Of a stretch of 64,000 nucleotides of DNA, positions 42,062 through 50,851 are shown in pieces (the first letter of the stretch is position 1; the number at the start of each line of letters is the position of its first letter). Where the stretch lies: contig JAIQFH010000006.1 in the NCBI GenBank assembly GCA_020073385.1, forward strand, positions 1 through 64,000, read 5' to 3'. The DNA comes from Terriglobia bacterium. Its GTDB lineage: Bacteria > Acidobacteriota > Terriglobia > Terriglobales > Acidobacteriaceae. Made by a program: the position numbers and the translations under genes. Under the pieces are notes generated by a model that was not told where the DNA came from, searched no databases, and saw nothing but the letters and a program-made list of their open reading frames with translations.

Positions 42062-43072
42062 TTATTGCTGCTGGGCCGCTGCCGGTGCGAAGTATCCCTT
42101 GCGTGCCCGCACTTGCAGGTCTTTCTTCAGCGAGGAAATTTCGATGGTGCGGTAACGCCCGTCGGCGTCGAAATCGGCCGGCTTGTATGACACGATGTAC
42201 TGGCTGCGCAACTCGTCTTCGATGGCCGCGTACGAGTGCGTGATGTCCTTCATCTTGAAGGGGAAGAATGCCCGCCCGCCGGTGGCTTCCGCCAGTTGCT
42301 GAAGAACTTTGTCGCCGCGCATTACCAGACCGCTGTCATCAGTCGAGATCGCGTAAATGATGACCTCGGCCCGTTGCGCCATCTCGATGGCCTGCGCTTT
42401 GGTGACCTCGCTCTGATTGTCTTCGCCGTCACTGACGATGATGATGGCTTTTCTCACCGGCCGTTCCGGATGGTCTTTCAGCAATTTGTCTTTGCAAGCG
42501 CGGTACACGGCATCGTAGAGCGCCGTGCCTCCGCCATCATGCATGTTGCGAATGCCCTTCGACAGCAGGGCGGTGTTGTCGGTGAAATCCTGCGCCAGTT
42601 GGGTGTGGCTGTTGAAGCCCATTACAAATACGCGATCGAAGCCTTTGCGCACAGTGTGCTCGAGAAAGCTGGTGGCCGCGCTCTGCTCAAAATCGAAACG
42701 GCTGTCTACCGATCCGCTGACGTCCACCAGAAGACCCATGTGAAGCGGCAGGTCGGTTTCGTGGCGGAAATTCAGGATGGCTTGCGGCGGTTTGTGATCA
42801 TCAAGAATGCTGAAATCATTCTGACCGAGATTGCGGACAAACTTCCCGTGCTTGTCGGTCGCGATAAACAGCACGTTGACCTCGTTCACGCGAGCGTGCA
42901 GCGTGATCATCGAGGCCTGCGGTTCGTCGGTTGTCGTGCCAGCCGTGGCGTTCGACGCGTTCAGCGTGGGTACGCCGGCGATGAAGGCAGATTGGGCGCG
43001 TAAAAGGGCTGTTCCCCCGAGGGTTGCCAGGAAAAGCGTCAAAAAAGTCGAAATCCGATTCGTGTACTTCAT
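42062..43072 (-). CDS. exported VWFA-related acidobacterial protein (TIGR03436)
   Basis: A 336-residue exported protein with signal peptide (STFLTLFLATLGGTALLRA). The N-terminal part (VNVLFIATDKHGKFVRNLGQNDFSILDD) is the pre-VWA domain of TIGR03436. The VWA domain has a complete MIDAS motif DVSGSVDS and later IIVSDGEDNQSE. The family is common in Acidobacteriota and of unknown role. The open frame extends more than 900 bases further upstream, but that part overlaps the SYLF gene on the other strand and is not coding. It converges on the PilZ-SpoIIE gene. Confidence 0.85.
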   Translation of the reverse strand: MKYTNRISTFLTLFLATLGGTALLRAQSAFIAGVPTLNASNATAGTTTDEPQASMITLHARVNEVNVLFIATDKHGKFVRNLGQNDFSILDDHKPPQAILNFRHETDLPLHMGLLVDVSGSVDSRFDFEQSAATSFLEHTVRKGFDRVFVMGFNSHTQLAQDFTDNTALLSKGIRNMHDGGGTALYDAVYRACKDKLLKDHPERPVRKAIIIVSDGEDNQSEVTKAQAIEMAQRAEVIIYAISTDDSGLVMRGDKVLQQLAEATGGRAFFPFKMKDITHSYAAIEDELRSQYIVSYKPADFDADGRYRTIEISSLKKDLQVRARKGYFAPAAAQQQ

Positions 43073-43238
43073 GCCCGGGGAATCCAAATTTTTCACTGTA
43101 AAACGCGTCCCAACACACTCCCAAGCTATAGGATGCACGCCAGGGGCCGAAATCGGGATCTTGCTGGACTGCCTTCTGATTGAATTTAGGTGGGCTCCGG
43201 CAAAGTGCCAAGTTACAAAAGGAGCACACGTTTGGTCA

Positions 43239-43254
43239 TGGCACAAAACATGCA
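43239..43254 (+). promoter_or_regulatory. sigma-54-like promoter for the SYLF gene
   Basis: TGGCACAAAACATGCA matches the sigma-54 -24/-12 consensus at TGGCAC and TGC(A), with correct 12-base spacing. Transcription would start near 43265, about 105 bases before the ATG. Confidence 0.45.
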
Positions 43255-43369
43255 ATCCAAATGACTTGCGCGATTCGGTTCCCGCCGCCGTGCTGTTTCC
43301 AATGCGGGAGCTAACATAGTCGCACAGTCGTCGGGTTTTTCCATAAAATCTTGTTTTGCGGAGGCGTTC

Positions 43370-44083
43370 ATGAAGAAACTTGTCGTGTGTTTCATAGTGG
43401 TGCTCATCTCGTCGCTGGCCTCGTTTGCCGCCAACGACGAACGCGAAGAAGACCGGGTCAAGGATGCGGGCGAAGTGCTGAAAGAAATTTTGAATATCCC
43501 GGACGACATTCCGCAGGACCTTCTCGACAAGGCTGAATGCGTGGTCGTTCTGCCCTCGGTGAAGAAGGGAGCCTTCGGCATCGGCGGCAGCTATGGACGC
43601 GGCGTGATGATCTGTCGCGGTGGGGAGCACTACAAAGGAACATGGGGCGCGCCCGCGCTCTACGCGCTGGAAGGCGTAAGCATCGGATTCCAGCTGGGAG
43701 GACAGGCGACCGACTTCGTTCTGCTGGTGATGAATCCCAAAGGCGCCGAATCGCTGTTGTACAGCAAGGTGAAACTCGGCGCTGACGCTTCCGCCGCTGC
43801 TGGTCCTAAAGGCCGCACAGCAGAGGGTGCGACTGACATCGTAATGAAAGCCGAGATCCTCTCCTACTCGCGCAACAAAGGTCTGTTTGCCGGCGTGTCG
43901 TTGGAAGGCTCCACGCTGCGCTCCGATGGCAGTGCAAACGAGAATTTGTACGGAAAGAAGCTGACGGCGAAAGAAATCATTCGCGGAGGCAAGGTCGGCA
44001 CTCCCGCCTGCGCTCACGAACTTGTCAGCATCTTGGACAAGAAGTCTCCGGTAAATAAGTCAGACCCGAAGTCTCTGGAGTAG
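43370..44083 (+). CDS. SYLF-domain (Ysc84-like) lipid-binding protein
   Basis: A 237-residue exported protein with signal peptide (LVVCFIVVLISSLASFAAN). The SYLF domain is clear: AECVVVLPSVKKGAFGIGGSYGRGV, GVSIGFQLGGQATDFVLLVM and SYSRNKGLFAGVSLEGSTL. SYLF domains bind phosphoinositides in eukaryotes; bacterial members are periplasmic and probably lipid-associated. A dispersed repeat lies between this gene and the DNA glycosylase gene. Confidence 0.9.
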   Translation: MKKLVVCFIVVLISSLASFAANDEREEDRVKDAGEVLKEILNIPDDIPQDLLDKAECVVVLPSVKKGAFGIGGSYGRGVMICRGGEHYKGTWGAPALYALEGVSIGFQLGGQATDFVLLVMNPKGAESLLYSKVKLGADASAAAGPKGRTAEGATDIVMKAEILSYSRNKGLFAGVSLEGSTLRSDGSANENLYGKKLTAKEIIRGGKVGTPACAHELVSILDKKSPVNKSDPKSLE

Positions 44084-44084
44084 T

Positions 44085-44125
44085 TCCTCTGTGAACCTCG
44101 GTGTCCTATGTGGTTAAGCTTTTGA
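44085..44125 (+). repeat. dispersed CCTTCGTG-type repeat before tag
   Basis: TTCCTCTGTGAACCTCGGTG followed by TCCTATGTGGTTAAGC is a copy of the family at 1431-1462. It ends nine bases before the glycosylase start. Confidence 0.6.
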
Positions 44126-44133
44126 AAGGCTGA

Positions 44134-44721
44134 ATGTCGAGAACGAAGAAGGTCGCCAGCCATGAGCTCATCCGGTGCGGTTGGGCCAAAGGCGAGCGCT
44201 ATATCCGCTATCACGATGAAGAATGGGGCGTGCCGGCGCACGACGACCGCACGCTCTTTGAATTTCTCATCCTCGAGGGCGCGCAAGCGGGCCTGAGCTG
44301 GAGCACGATCCTCAACAAGCGCGAGAACTACCGTCAAGCTTTCGACGGATTCGATCCCCGGCGCGTCGCGCGATACCAGCCTGCGAAGATCAAGGCGCTG
44401 CTCACTGACCCGGGCATCGTTCGCAACAAGCTGAAGATCGCTTCGGCAGTCGGGAACGCCAAGGCGTTTTTGCGGGTGCAGGAAGAGTTCGGCAGCTTCG
44501 ATCGCTACATCTGGCAGTTCGTTGGAGGCAAGCCGCGCGTCAACAAACGGAAATCCCTGCGACAGGTTCCGGCGCGAACCCCTGAGTCCGATGCGATGAG
44601 CAAAGATCTTCAGCGCCGCGGTTTCAAGTTCGTCGGTTCAACCATCTGCTACGCCTTCATGCAGGCCGTAGGAATGGTGAGCGATCACGTGGTGGATTGC
44701 TTCCGCTACAAGCTTGTGTAG
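44134..44721 (+). CDS. tag: DNA-3-methyladenine glycosylase I
   Basis: This 195-residue base-excision enzyme removes 3-methyladenine. RCGWAKGERYIRYHDEEWGVP, the catalytic Glu region LILEGAQAGLSWSTIL, and the C-terminal FVGSTICYAFMQAVGMVSDHVVDCF are near-diagnostic. The zinc ligands (Cys and His near the N-terminus, His and Cys in SDHVVDCF) are present. It has no helix-turn-helix or Ada fusion and no nearby alkylation-response regulator. Cytosolic. Confidence 0.95.
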   Translation: MSRTKKVASHELIRCGWAKGERYIRYHDEEWGVPAHDDRTLFEFLILEGAQAGLSWSTILNKRENYRQAFDGFDPRRVARYQPAKIKALLTDPGIVRNKLKIASAVGNAKAFLRVQEEFGSFDRYIWQFVGGKPRVNKRKSLRQVPARTPESDAMSKDLQRRGFKFVGSTICYAFMQAVGMVSDHVVDCFRYKLV

Positions 44722-44887
44722 CGGCGGACGCAGCCTGCCCTGGGCGCAGTCGAAGGGTCCGCCGCGCGGAGCGAAGCGACGCGTCCGCCCGACTAAAGCT
44801 TCATCGGTGACAGGCGTTTCTTCTCGCGACCAGCAGTTTGTATTGCGCTTTGGGCGTAACCCCGGACGAGGCGTCCGGGCTACACAA

Positions 44888-45373
44888 TCAACGTGGGTTA
44901 TAAAGAGCGCTCGCGGTGAGATAGATCACCACCAATCCGAACAATAGCACCGCGCTCTCCACGCGCGTGGACCAGACGTGCAGCGCATCGAACTGCACGC
45001 GCTGCGGATTGTTCAGCGGAACCGTGGCGAAATCACCGACCGAGGCGCGCAGAGTGTCCATGCGCGGGATGATCCAGAACTGCGAGAACAGCGTAAGGGC
45101 CAGCATCAGGCAAATCAGGATGTGCCGCATCGCGAAGATGTGCGCGGTTCCCTGCGTGAGATAGCTGTAGAGCAGCGAAGTGATCAGGAAGACGACGCCG
45201 GAGATGATAGCGATCCAGTGCAACTTGCCGAGCGCGCGTCCGACGACGTTGCCGGCGAGATGCGTGTCGGGGAGTACCTGAAAAGCTGTCGGCGCGAGCA
45301 CGAACGCGAAGAAGACGAGACCGCCGATCCATACCACGAGCGAGAGAACCATCAGGAAGCGGAGGAAGGACAT
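44888..45373 (-). CDS. DUF4149 membrane protein
   Basis: A 161-residue protein with four membrane helices (about 5-25, 50-70, 82-100 and 135-158). The N-terminal VWIGGLVFFAFVLAPTAF and the mid-helix LHWIAIISGVVF are characteristic of DUF4149 (TMEM205-like), a family without a defined function in bacteria. The gene ends against the 44722-44887 stretch, which is free of genes. Confidence 0.8.
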   Translation of the reverse strand: MSFLRFLMVLSLVVWIGGLVFFAFVLAPTAFQVLPDTHLAGNVVGRALGKLHWIAIISGVVFLITSLLYSYLTQGTAHIFAMRHILICLMLALTLFSQFWIIPRMDTLRASVGDFATVPLNNPQRVQFDALHVWSTRVESAVLLFGLVVIYLTASALYNPR

Positions 45374-45495
45374 GACGGAAGAATTATAGCCACCCGTGAC
45401 ATTCGGTGCTTAGCAACAGCATTTAGAAGCAGGAGGATTTGGTAATCAGGAAGGATTTGTGAAAGCGGAAGGAATTTGTGAAAGCAGAAAAGATT

Positions 45496-45592
45496 TGTCA
45501 TTCCGACCGAAGGGAGGAATCTGCTTCCTGCCGGCATCGGTTGCGCTGCGTGCGACAGCAGATTCCTCGCGGCTTCGCCGCTCGGAATGACA
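45496..45592. repeat. inverted TGTCATTCCGA repeat pair
   Basis: TGTCATTCCGACCGAAGGGA (45496-45515) continues to GGAATCTGCT. Its inverse AGCAGATTCCTCGCGG...TCGGAATGACA spans 45557-45592. The pair can fold into one long hairpin. The sequence before it holds short direct repeats of TTTGTGAAAGC. The element lies directly downstream of the MoxR gene. Confidence 0.65.
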
Positions 45593-45595
45593 GGG

Positions 45596-46606
45596 CTAGA
45601 CTGGCACGGCCACGTTCTCAACGATCTCTTTCAACACCTGGTCCGACTGCTCGGACTTCTTCAGCGTCGAAGCGTAGAGATTATTGACCACCACGCGGTG
45701 TGCGAAAACGGGAACGACTAGCGGCTTGAAATCTTCCGGCGTGCAGAATGTACGGCCTTCGAGAAACGCCATCGCCTGAGCGGCGCGGTAGAGGGCTTGC
45801 GATCCGCGCGGGGAAACTCCGAGCGACAGGAACTCCGACTCACGCGTGCGGCGCACGATTTCCAGCGCGTAGTTCACCAGGGAATCGTCGACGCGGATGT
45901 TCTTGACCGCCTGCTGCATCTCGAGCACATCGGCTCCGGTCAACACAGGGTGAAGAGAATCCAGGTGTGCAACGCCCGCTTCCGAGCGCAGGATCTGGCG
46001 TTCCGCCTGTGCGTCGGGATATCCCATGCGCACGCGCATCAGGAAACGGTCGAGTTGTGACTCGGGCAGCGGATACGTTCCGTGATGCTCGACCGGATTC
46101 TGCGTCGCGATCACCAGGAACGGTTGCGGCAACTCGTAGGAGCGCGCATCTACGGTGACCTGACCTTCGTTCATGGCCTCGAGCAGCGAGGATTGCGTTT
46201 TCGGCGTCGTGCGGTTGATCTCATCCGCCAGCAGAACGTTGGTGAAGACCGGGCCGCGCTTGAATTCGAACTTCTGATCGGCGGCGGAATACACCGAGAT
46301 GCCAAGAACGTCAGAAGGCAGCATGTCGCTGGTGAACTGCACGCGCTGGAAGGTGCAATCGATGGCGCGGGCGAGGGCCTGACCAAGCGTAGTCTTGCCG
46401 ACTCCGGGAACGCCTTCGATGAGCAAGTGTCCGCGGGCGAAGATGCTGACCAGCGCGAGCCGGACCACGTCATCTTTGCCGCGAATCACGCGGCGCAGCG
46501 CTTTCTCCAGTTCGGCAGCCTTGTTGGACACAGCGATGGCGGTCTCGGGCGACATTCCTTGGATTCTACTATCGGCTGCAGACGACGTAGGAGTTACGGA
46601 CGTCAC
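45596..46606 (-). CDS. MoxR-family AAA+ ATPase
   Basis: A 336-residue AAA+ protein of the MoxR group, chaperone-like ATPases that help assemble or activate partner proteins, often with VWA-domain proteins. Walker A is GVPGVGKTT, Walker B LLADEINRTTPKTQ, sensor 1 IATQNPVEHHGTYPLPESQLDRFL and the C-terminal lid region SPRGSQALYRAAQA. The typical partners (DUF58 and VWA proteins) are not adjacent; the nearest VWA gene, 2.5 kb away, encodes an exported protein. A 26-bp inverted repeat pair covers the region upstream of its start. Confidence 0.93.
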   Translation of the reverse strand: MTSVTPTSSAADSRIQGMSPETAIAVSNKAAELEKALRRVIRGKDDVVRLALVSIFARGHLLIEGVPGVGKTTLGQALARAIDCTFQRVQFTSDMLPSDVLGISVYSAADQKFEFKRGPVFTNVLLADEINRTTPKTQSSLLEAMNEGQVTVDARSYELPQPFLVIATQNPVEHHGTYPLPESQLDRFLMRVRMGYPDAQAERQILRSEAGVAHLDSLHPVLTGADVLEMQQAVKNIRVDDSLVNYALEIVRRTRESEFLSLGVSPRGSQALYRAAQAMAFLEGRTFCTPEDFKPLVVPVFAHRVVVNNLYASTLKKSEQSDQVLKEIVENVAVPV

Positions 46607-46612
46607 GGTAAC

Positions 46613-46744
46613 AGCTTCTAGCTCCTAGCTTCTAGCTAACGCAGTCGCAGCTTCGATGTATGAACGGGAATTCCCCGAAAACTTGCGCCTAACCGTAATC
46701 TTCGGCGGCTCTGAGGTTTAGCTAGAAGCTAGGAGCTAGAAGCT
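46613..46744. repeat. perfect 26-bp inverted repeats around an 80-base spacer
   Basis: The arms are 46613-46638 and 46719-46744, built from the unit AGCTTCTAGC repeated with small changes. The right arm covers the last codons and stop of htpX (AGC-TTC-TAG). The left arm lies just upstream of the MoxR start. The spacer has no coding capacity. Confidence 0.75.
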
Positions 46745-47612
46745 AGAAGCTGTTGTCAGCCGGCCTTCCGGTCAGCCGTTCGATGCGCTTCTCGATCGGC
46801 GGATGCGTCGAGAAAAGCCCCGCGAACATCCCCGCATTCATCCCCAAGAATGGCTGGATGATGAACAGGTGCGCGGTCGAGGGACTGGCTTGCATCGGTA
46901 GACGGCGCGAGTAGGCATCGATCTTCCGCAGTGCGCTCGCCAGTGCGTAGGGATTCCCGGTGAAGTGGGCTCCTGTGGCATCGGCCTGATACTCGCGCGA
47001 GCGCGAGACCGCAAGCTGAATCAGACTTGCCGCAATCGGTGCGACGATCAGCATGAGGAGCGCGGTCAGGCCTCCGCCATCGCGGCGGTCGCGGTCGTTG
47101 CCGTATCCGCCGAAGATCATAGCCCAGCGTCCCATGCTGGCGAGCATGGTGATCGCGCCGGCAATCGTGGCGGCGACTGAGCTGATCAGGATGTCGCGGT
47201 TGTTCACGTGTCCGAGTTCGTGCGCCAGGACGCCTTCCAGTTCCTCGTCGTTCAACAGTTGCAGAATTCCGTGCGTGACCGCGACCGATGCGTGCTGCGG
47301 ATTGCGTCCCGTGGCAAACGCGTTGGGCGAGTCGGTCGGGATCACGTACATCTTCGGCATCGGAATGCCAATCTTCTGCGTGAGGCGCTCAACCGCGGCG
47401 AAAGCGCGCGGAAGTTGCTCGCGCGTCACCGGCTGGGCGCGATACATCGCCAGGGCGATCTTGTCTGAGTAGAAGTACGAGACGAAGTTCATGACAGCGG
47501 CGAACGCCAGCGCCAGGAACATCCCGTTCTGGCCGCCGAAGACGCGTCCAAAGAACATCAGCAGCAGCGTTAGCGCGGTCAGAAGAAACGCGGTCTTAAA
47601 AGTGTTTCCCAT
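46743..47612 (-). CDS. htpX: zinc metalloprotease HtpX
   Basis: A 289-residue M48B membrane protease that degrades misfolded membrane proteins. Two N-terminal membrane helices (about 8-25 and 30-48) precede the catalytic domain with HELGH at 131-135 and the third zinc ligand Glu in [11 protein letters not shown]. Two more hydrophobic segments follow (145-165 and 180-200). All catalytic residues are present. The start is ATG with no strong ribosome binding site. It may be cotranscribed with the MoxR gene, 136 bases downstream, although the inverted repeat lies between them. Confidence 0.95.
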   Translation of the reverse strand: MGNTFKTAFLLTALTLLLMFFGRVFGGQNGMFLALAFAAVMNFVSYFYSDKIALAMYRAQPVTREQLPRAFAAVERLTQKIGIPMPKMYVIPTDSPNAFATGRNPQHASVAVTHGILQLLNDEELEGVLAHELGHVNNRDILISSVAATIAGAITMLASMGRWAMIFGGYGNDRDRRDGGGLTALLMLIVAPIAASLIQLAVSRSREYQADATGAHFTGNPYALASALRKIDAYSRRLPMQASPSTAHLFIIQPFLGMNAGMFAGLFSTHPPIEKRIERLTGRPADNSF

Positions 47613-48020
47613 AGGTTTGTCGTGCTATTCCATTGGATGTTGGGTACAGGGGCGAGATGCATCCGGCCCGTTTCTGAGAATTTTCTGGGATGCGGGGGGA
47701 CCCCTCCCCCTGCCGATCTATTGAAATCAGCGACTTAGCAGAAAGTGTCAGCGAAAATATTGGCGCTCAATCACTTGCAGGCAAAATCTTCGAAAAGAAG
47801 GACTTAGGTTGCTCCCCCGCTACCGACCGACAACCGTATGATCCGGTACTTGGTTCATGGACGTCAAGGACCGTGGTCACAGAAGGTCGTGCGTTCGCGC
47901 GGATGATTATCACTCGAAAGTCGGAATCTCCGATGACCGGCTAGACGGGCCGACCAGCCCGGGGCCGCGTCGGTTTCCGGTGGCGCTGGCGGGGCGGTCG
48001 CGATTAAGCTTGTGCTGCCT
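47613..48020. other. 408-base intergenic region with G/C palindrome
   Basis: It holds GGGGGGACCCCTCCCCC (47694-47710) and, after it, two diverged units ending in GACTTAG (near 47731 and 47804, the second preceded by AAAATCTTCGAAAAG-like sequence). I associate this layout with acidobacterial dispersed repeats. I see no gene; a short open frame there has no coding features. Confidence 0.5.
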
Positions 48021-50810
48021 ATGACGTTGCTTTTGCGTGCGGCGTCACTGCTCGCATTCTCCTTGCCGGCTACGGGGATTCTTGGGGCCCAGCAGACTTG
48101 CCCTCAGCCTCCGGTGCTCGAACGAGTGGCGGGGAAGACCATCTTCACCGACCAGCAGGAGATCGATTTAGGCGACGCCATGGGCGACAGCCTGGCTCGC
48201 GAATTCGTTCTCATCGACGATCCCGCCCTCACCGCGCATCTGGAGGAACTTGGGGCCAGGTTGGCCCGCTACCTTCCGCCCAACAATCTGCGATTCCGTT
48301 TCTTTCTCATCGACTTGCCCGAAGTGAACGCATTCAGTCTCTCGGGAGGCCGCATCTACGTGGCGCGGAAGATGGTAGCGCTCACCCGCAGCGACGATGA
48401 GCTCGCCGGAGTGCTCGCGCACGAGATGGGCCACATCGTGACGCATCAGCATTCCATTCTCATGACGCAACTGCTGAGGCGGGTGCTTGGAGTGACGCAG
48501 GTCGGCGACCGGGCTGACATCTACGACAAGTTCCAGCGCCTGCTCGAAAATGAGCAGCGTAAACCGACGCATATCAGCGGCGAAGGCGAAGGAGACCAGT
48601 ACATTGCCGACCAGGTGGCGCTGTTTGCCATGGCGCGCGCGGGATTTGCGCCGCAGGCCTATGTCGATTTGTGGGATCGCTTCAACGTCACTCACGGCAA
48701 GACGGGAAGCTGGTTTACCGATTTGCTGGGGCATACCACCTCGGAGCAGAAGCGCCTGCGGGAATTGTTGCGCTCGGTTTCGCTGATGCCGGCTGAGTGC
48801 GCCAAGATCACGCCGTCATCGACCGCGGAGTTCGAGGCGTGGCGGTCGCTGGTGATCGCCTCGAACACGGGGATGCATACGGCGTCACTTCCCGGCTTGC
48901 TGGTGAAGCAAAAGTTGGCGTTGCCGTTGCGCCCGGATATCAACAACCTGCGCTTCAGTCCCGATGGGAAGTACGTGCTGGCGCAGGACGAGGGCGGCAT
49001 TCACGTGCTCTCGCGTGATCCATTCCAGTTGCTGTTCTTCATTGAAGCTCCCGACGCGGATAAGGCGTTGTTCAGCCCTGACTCGAAGGCGGTGGTATTC
49101 AAAACGCCGTCACTGCGCGTAGAGACGTGGGAGATCGACAGCCAGAAACGCACTTCCGTTCACGAGGTCGTGCTTCGAGAGGGCTGCCTGCAGAGCACAC
49201 TCTCGCCCGACGGACGGTACCTCGCATGCCTCGATAAGGAATTCGCGCTGCAATTGCTGGAAGTGGCGAGCGGGAAAGAGCTGGCCTCCAGAAAAGATTT
49301 CTTTCAGGTTCGTTCCCTGAATCTTCTACTATTGTTCATCTTCGAGCTGGAGGTGAACTCGAACCTGCATCTGGCGAAGATGACTTTCTCGCCCGATGGC
49401 CGCTATTTTCTTGCGGGAACGATGACGGCGGAGTTGGCCTACGATCTGCCGGCAAGCCGCGAGCTCAAGTTGCCGTCCTCGATCCGGAACGTGATGCACG
49501 GTGAGTTCACGTTCGTGGACAGTGAGCGCGTGCTGGGCCTCAACTCGTTCAATCCCGCGAAGTCTCCGCTCTTGAAGTTTCCAACAGGCGAGCATTTGCA
49601 GGATCTTGGACTCGCCTACGCTCTGAATCTGGAGCCCACCGCGCTCGGGAAATATGTAGCCATCGGCCCGCTGAAAACGGGGAAGCGTGGATTCATCGAT
49701 CCCACCACGGGAAAACTGAACGGAATCATCAAGGAAGATGCGGGAGACATTTACGACAATACGGTGCTGTTCGAAGAACTCGATGGGCGGATTCTGCTGA
49801 TCGAGGTGCCATCCGCAAAAATCCTGGCGCGGGCTCAGCTCATGCAATCGCACCTGGGAGATAACCGCACGATCGCGGTGTCGCCGGATTTCAACTGGCT
49901 TGCCGCGTCCACCGGAAGCCGGGCTGCGGTCTGGGACATCCCGCACAATGCGCGGGTGCAGCACGTGCGCGCGTTTACCGAGGGCTGGTTTGCCGATGAC
50001 GATTCGTTTTACGCTGATTTTCCGGAGAAGGACAAGCAGGAACGCGCCGTGGTTGAGCTGAGCAAACAGGGCGCGGCCTCTCCGGTGTTTTCGATTGGCG
50101 ACCTGCTGGCCAGCCAGGAGGGGCCGTATCTGCTGGTGCGCACACCCTCGAAAGATAACCCCTATCAGCGGAAAAACTGGACGTATGAGCTGCGGAACTT
50201 CCGCACCAAGACGACACTCTGGACGCGTCATTTTCCGCAGGAACCTCCTTCTTTGGCCTGGACGCCGGACTACAAAGAGGTCCTGATGGGCTGGCCGGTA
50301 TCGAGCGGGGCGGCCCACGAGGAACTGAAGCAGTTCCCGGAATTGAAGAGCGCGGCCGAAAAGGAAGACATGCTGTATGAGTTCGTAGACGTCAGCAGTA
50401 ACTCAGTTGTGGGCAAACTGCTGGTGAAGACCAACAAGTACTCGTTCTCGGTCCGAAGCGTAAAAGTGGATGGCGTTTGGATGGCGGTGCAGGTGAGCGG
50501 CGATCGGGTGCTCACGTATTCATTGGCGTCGGGCAAGGAACTGGGGCATGTCTTTGGACATTCCCCCGCGATCTCGAGCGCCGGGGGAGTCTATGCGGTA
50601 TCGACCGGCGAGGGCGGGGTGAATGTGTACGGGATCGCCAACTCGCAGTTGCGGCGCACCTATCAGTTCCCGGTTTCGATTGCCTACAAGAAATTCTCGC
50701 CGGATGGAAAACGGCTCTTCGTCCTGACGAGGGATCAGACGGCGTATGTGCTGGACTTGAATTCGACTCAGGAGCAGCCTTCAGGCGTCGTCAAGGCCAC
50801 GACGCAGTGA
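48021..50810 (+). CDS. exported M48-type metalloprotease with C-terminal beta-propeller-like region
   Basis: A 929-residue protein. A signal peptide (LRAASLLAFSLPATGILGA) precedes an M48 peptidase domain with HEMGH at 134-138. The usual third-ligand motif ExxAD reads QYIAD (193-197), with Asp one position before; the true Glu may be replaced. From about residue 300 the chain has WD40-like blades (RFSPDGKYVLAQDEGG, LSPDGRYLACLDKEF, FSPDGRYFLAGT, VSPDFNWLAAS, FSPDGKRLFVL) as in PD40/WD40 propellers. The fusion suggests a periplasmic protease with a binding or regulatory propeller. The ATG before TLLLRAAS is preferred to the GTG nine bases upstream. Confidence 0.88.
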   Translation: MTLLLRAASLLAFSLPATGILGAQQTCPQPPVLERVAGKTIFTDQQEIDLGDAMGDSLAREFVLIDDPALTAHLEELGARLARYLPPNNLRFRFFLIDLPEVNAFSLSGGRIYVARKMVALTRSDDELAGVLAHEMGHIVTHQHSILMTQLLRRVLGVTQVGDRADIYDKFQRLLENEQRKPTHISGEGEGDQYIADQVALFAMARAGFAPQAYVDLWDRFNVTHGKTGSWFTDLLGHTTSEQKRLRELLRSVSLMPAECAKITPSSTAEFEAWRSLVIASNTGMHTASLPGLLVKQKLALPLRPDINNLRFSPDGKYVLAQDEGGIHVLSRDPFQLLFFIEAPDADKALFSPDSKAVVFKTPSLRVETWEIDSQKRTSVHEVVLREGCLQSTLSPDGRYLACLDKEFALQLLEVASGKELASRKDFFQVRSLNLLLLFIFELEVNSNLHLAKMTFSPDGRYFLAGTMTAELAYDLPASRELKLPSSIRNVMHGEFTFVDSERVLGLNSFNPAKSPLLKFPTGEHLQDLGLAYALNLEPTALGKYVAIGPLKTGKRGFIDPTTGKLNGIIKEDAGDIYDNTVLFEELDGRILLIEVPSAKILARAQLMQSHLGDNRTIAVSPDFNWLAASTGSRAAVWDIPHNARVQHVRAFTEGWFADDDSFYADFPEKDKQERAVVELSKQGAASPVFSIGDLLASQEGPYLLVRTPSKDNPYQRKNWTYELRNFRTKTTLWTRHFPQEPPSLAWTPDYKEVLMGWPVSSGAAHEELKQFPELKSAAEKEDMLYEFVDVSSNSVVGKLLVKTNKYSFSVRSVKVDGVWMAVQVSGDRVLTYSLASGKELGHVFGHSPAISSAGGVYAVSTGEGGVNVYGIANSQLRRTYQFPVSIAYKKFSPDGKRLFVLTRDQTAYVLDLNSTQEQPSGVVKATTQ

Positions 50811-50851
50811 GGCATCGGCCAAATACTCTCATTACGACAAGCATCCGGGGC

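Noticed and set aside
43073-44017. N-terminal extension of the VWFA protein by 315 residues
   Set aside because: The extension overlaps the SYLF gene on the other strand, has no domain, and the signal peptide lies at the internal ATG.
47690-47944. 84-residue open frame in the gap before the M48-propeller gene
   Set aside because: It has no ribosome binding site or recognisable feature and overlaps the repeat-like G/C palindrome.
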